This document shows, in pieces, positions 61,051 to 64,000 of a stretch of DNA of 64,000 nucleotides. The DNA comes from Vandiemenella viatica (lineage: Eukaryota; Arthropoda; Insecta; Orthoptera; Morabidae), in contig JARYHS010006907.1 of NCBI GenBank assembly GCA_031002005.1, forward strand, positions 1-64,000, given 5' to 3'. Position 1 is the stretch's first letter, and each line of letters begins with the position of its first letter. The translations under genes were made by a program, and so were the position numbers. The notes beneath the pieces are model-generated. The model was not told where the DNA came from and did no database searches. It was given only the letters and a program-made list of their open reading frames with translations.

Positions 61051-61716
61051 TGTAACTCAATAACTATATAATTGCTTTATTCTATGTTCTGTCCTGCTCA
61101 CGGTAAGACATGCAACACACTACTTGAGATATGTGTGCTTACACTATGTTCAGAGCTTTCATCTACTACTTATTACTTTTTTAATTAAAGGTTCGTTTGC
61201 CGTTCGGTCGCCAGTCGGAAAGCTTTGCTAATTGGGTCAGCTACTTTAATTACAGTCGCAGAAGATAAGTTAGGCTACTGAGAAACACACACACGTGATA
61301 GTTTTCACAGATTTATTCTTCTGAAACTACATAGGCCAACAGCAAGCCACCAGACAATGAAACTAATTTCCTTCATCACCGAAAAGTTGCAGATTCAAAG
61401 CTGAATGAACAGTGAGTACAAGTCCCGCAATTACTTAACAAACAATCGCCGTGGTGCAAGTCTGTAGCAGATTACGAAACACAGTTTATATTCACTCACG
61501 TCTCGCAGAACAACCTTCTCAGTCCGACATATACCTCAGCTCACAACACACCGTGTCCTTTACTACGGAACATACATTAAGCGGCAGTACCACATATACG
61601 CGGGACACACACGCATGCGGCTGCAGCCGGTCAGCTCCCGCCGGCTGTTCCGTATATATCTCTCCGATCACACTCTCAACTCAAAATATATCCGTAACGT
61701 TCACGGTTACGTTACA
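61051..61716 (-). repeat. 3' LTR of element C
   Basis: On the plus strand it begins TGTAACTCAATAAC and ends ACGGTTACGTTACA, so the termini are inverted TGTAAC/GTTACA as in a retroviral LTR. Read in the element's sense, there is a TATA-like GATATATACGG and AATAAAGC near the end. A 10-base purine tract (sense CGGTGGGGG) precedes the LTR start. Confidence 0.75.
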
Positions 61717-62582
61717 CCCCCACCGTTGGAATGTGGCAAAAGTCGGCATTGAAAAATGCACCGACTTTCGTCATCACAAACCACTTTTGTTCACATATAC
61801 ATAGAAACATTTTGCAAAATACAAGATTAATGGTTTACCAAACATAAAGTTAAGTCTGCGTGGCTGCTTGCTAACAGAATTAAATACATATTAAGAACAA
61901 CACACACAAACTGAAACAGCATGAAACAAATCATCAAACCTTTCAATATCCATATGTCCTTGCTTAGATCCATGACATATAACCAAGAAATTACAAATTG
62001 ATTTACAATATATAGTTTGACAACAATTTTCTTTTTTCTTCCCATGTATGACACACGCACTGAATCGTGCCTTGATTACTTCGACATGACACTGACAGTG
62101 TGCTCTGCTCAGGCAGGTGCCTCATTCACTGACTGTTGTACACCAACACTGATCACTCCACACGCGGAAAGACACAAACTGACATTACGCTGCGCCACAT
62201 TTAAATCGTCTTAACACTTTAATGTAAGGAAAAGGTAAAGTCACAATAACCAACTCGTTCGTCTGTGACAAAAACGGTGATAACCTAACCAAAACAAACA
62301 GTGTGCGGGTCGCTAATCTGCGCACTACCGCTAAAGACATTTGATACAACAACTGTACAATACCACAGAAAAATAATTGTGAAGACAAAACAACCTGAAA
62401 ACCTAAACCTATCATAACGCTAAGGAATTTATGCATGGATGTTTCCATCATGCGCATTGAGGCCACTGAAGACTGTACCTCACTCCCTCTACCTAATGTG
62501 AGATATTCCTTCCTTCACCAAACAGCTTTAAACCCCGCTTCTTCTTACGCTTCTTCCAACTCTCTTCTCTTCTTCCCTCTTT
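61717..62582 (-). other. Element C 3' noncoding region
   Basis: About 870 bp between gag and the 3' LTR with no recognisable protease, RT or integrase sequence; at its right side (62520-62582) decayed extra gag repeat units are visible. Confidence 0.55.
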
Positions 62583-63554
62583 CTACTTATTTACATTCTT
62601 TGCATCATCATATAACCGTAACTTCTTCCTGCTTCTCTTCCAACTTTCTTCTCTTCTTCCTCCTTTCTTCTTATTTACATTCTTTGTGTCATCATATAAC
62701 CGTAACTTCTTCCTGCTTCTGTTCCAACTTTCTCCTCTTCTTCCTCCTTTCTTCTTATTTACCTTCTTTGCTTCATCATATAACCGTAACTTCTTCCTAC
62801 GCCTCTTCCACTCCACTCTTCTTCCTCCACTTATTTCCACATCTTTTCTCAGCAAATACCATTCTTCTGGCTTCACATAGTATCCTCTATTCTGCATAGT
62901 CTCTGTCTTCCCATTAATTACCTTCTGTTTTGTGTCTTTACATAATGGATCTGCCATCATACCATGTTTCACTGCGAAGTTCCCTTCCGGCAAAGTTTCA
63001 GGCTTCAGTGCTTCTGTCTCCTGAAATGTTTCTCTCACCTCAAGGACTGCTTCTCGCTGTCTTCCATCTTCTCCAACTGACCTTATTTCTTCTTTTACCA
63101 CAGTCAACGTGGAATGGATAAGTTGATTTCTTTCATTTGGTTGGGATTGGAGAGAATGATTCATTTCATTTACTTTATGTATGGTTGAACTATTCATTCT
63201 ATCTATCATGGATCGAGTAGAATTACAATATTCATCTAACATGGATTCAAGAGATTCATTTAATTTGGATGCAAATGATTCATTTAATGTGGACTCAAGT
63301 GAAATACTATTTTCATTTAATTTGGATTCAAGTGATTCATTTAATTTGGATTCAAGAGACTGATTGAAGTTCTTTACTTCCTGAAGGGAATTCATATTTT
63401 CAGTTAACTGTGAATGGATGGACTGAATTGCCATGATAACTTGTTCCTGGAACGTACGTGGCATCTCCGACTCTGACCCATCATTCCTTTCCATGCCCTC
63501 TCCTCGTGACATACCAACGTCGGACTCACTAGCTATTTTCCAAACACCGAGCAA
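62583..63554 (-). CDS. Gag-like protein of element C with internal repeats
   Basis: 323 codons from ATG 63554. Residues about 35-125 form a coiled coil with repeated S(L/M)ESKLNES units. The C-terminus holds three tandem copies of about 32 residues with cores KKGGRRGESWNRSRKKLRLY and DDAKNVNK; the first copy is divergent. The repeats are strongly basic and may bind nucleic acid. No protease or zinc knuckle. Similar style to the gag frames of elements A and B, but no close sequence match by eye. Confidence 0.7.
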   Translation of the reverse strand: MLGVWKIASESDVGMSRGEGMERNDGSESEMPRTFQEQVIMAIQSIHSQLTENMNSLQEVKNFNQSLESKLNESLESKLNENSISLESTLNESFASKLNESLESMLDEYCNSTRSMIDRMNSSTIHKVNEMNHSLQSQPNERNQLIHSTLTVVKEEIRSVGEDGRQREAVLEVRETFQETEALKPETLPEGNFAVKHGMMADPLCKDTKQKVINGKTETMQNRGYYVKPEEWYLLRKDVEISGGRRVEWKRRRKKLRLYDEAKKVNKKKGGRRGESWNRSRKKLRLYDDTKNVNKKKGGRREESWKRSRKKLRLYDDAKNVNK

Positions 63555-64000
63555 TATTAGACGATAATAATAAACTAATATTTAGTTTCAACCACAAGGA
63601 ACAGGTACACACATATACTTCCAAGCCAAAACAATTCACCAGCTCAAATTCGAATGCCCGGTCACCAAATAAGGCATACACCTTTGCGTTAAAACCTTTA
63701 ACTCACGCAAAAGGCATCAAACTCAGAATTCACCAAAGCTTGATAAAAGAAATCTTCTTACCAACCAACAAGAGATTGCATCGAAGACATCTATCAATTC
63801 TACTTGACGTATGCCTTCTTTGGAAATCAACAAAAAAATCTACTAATAAATTCGGTAACAGAAACTGACATAACTTGACCCAAGTCAGAATAAAATTATG
63901 CTTGCATGCATAAAATTTGCAATCCGCATAGTCAGTTGCTCATTTGAAGATTTATTAATTCAAAAGAAATAATTACTACCGCGGAAATGTGATTCCAATT
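63555..64000 (-). other. Element C leader, to window edge
   Basis: Noncoding sequence upstream of the gag-like frame, in the element's sense. No primer-binding site can be assigned because the 5' LTR border is outside the window. Confidence 0.5.

Larger units (their letters stand above)
61051..64000 (-). mobile_element. LTR retrotransposon C, partial (runs off the window)
   Basis: In reverse orientation: the 3' LTR lies at 61051-61716, a purine tract next to it (plus strand CCCCCACCG), a region without pol from 61717 to 62582, the gag-like frame 62583-63554 and a leader of at least 445 bp to the window edge. The 5' LTR is outside. Target duplication cannot be checked. Confidence 0.8.

Noticed and set aside
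62435..62899. Plus-strand Ser/Leu/His-rich open frame with repeats
   Set aside because: It is the antisense shadow of the gag C-terminal repeats of LTR element C.

Overview
This 64 kb window looks like intergenic, transposon-filled DNA from an arthropod, most likely an insect with a large genome. There are no operons, no bacterial-style gene packing and no convincing host protein-coding gene. Nearly every coding stretch belongs to a transposable element: APE-type LINEs of CR1/L2-like, RTE-like and Jockey clades, LTR retrotransposons, hAT, Tc1 and mariner DNA transposons, Helitrons, a Penelope-like element, and tRNA-derived SINEs. LINE tails made of a TAGATG-type hexamer and the tRNA SINE family fit a polyneopteran insect (orthopteroid or relative), but that is a guess from general knowledge, not a search. 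Positions, repeats and target-site duplications (TSDs) were read by eye.

Layout. 1-2663: a GC-rich repeat, one copy of an ACGTAGC-rich element, scraps and a SINE. 2664-10642: a roughly 8 kb hAT-like composite with matching ends and an 8-bp TSD, holding a LINE tail, a Tc1 element, a 210-bp hAT MITE, a repeat with inverted SINE arms, and a complete-ended Helitron with two SINEs. 10643-19127: a Tc1 transposase remnant, a reverse-strand CR1-like LINE, a second Pif1-helicase remnant, a foldback MITE, the second ACGTAGC element, an RTE-like LINE carrying a SINE, and more SINEs. 19128-28042: a hAT element whose reverse-strand transposase is split by two SINEs, a LINE fragment and a second CR1-like LINE, which is itself split by another hAT element that carries a SINE and a second inverted-SINE repeat. 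28043-30449: a degenerate tandem array joined to a hAT C-terminal domain and two hAT ends. 30450-43230: one reverse-strand LINE, split by LTR element A, which is split by LTR element B. 43247-44520: tandem units, a mariner scrap and a Penelope-like GIY-YIG domain. 44525-51850: a Jockey element split by an almost complete 4.95 kb LINE. 51953-52065: two 5S-rRNA-like units. 52936-61050: two Jockey elements head to tail. 61051-64000: a reverse-strand LTR element (C) that enters the second Jockey element and runs off the window.

The elements act as independent parasites and do not form a pathway. What can be read is the order of events: insertion, interruption, and decay by frameshifts and deletions. 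The most notable points are the many-layered nests whose reading frames and TSDs prove the order, the three LTR elements that keep a coiled-coil gag but no recognisable pol core, the 280/140-bp array inside a hAT remnant, the dimeric 5S-like unit, and the TAATG start/stop overlap in a Jockey element. I found no clearly new cellular system.
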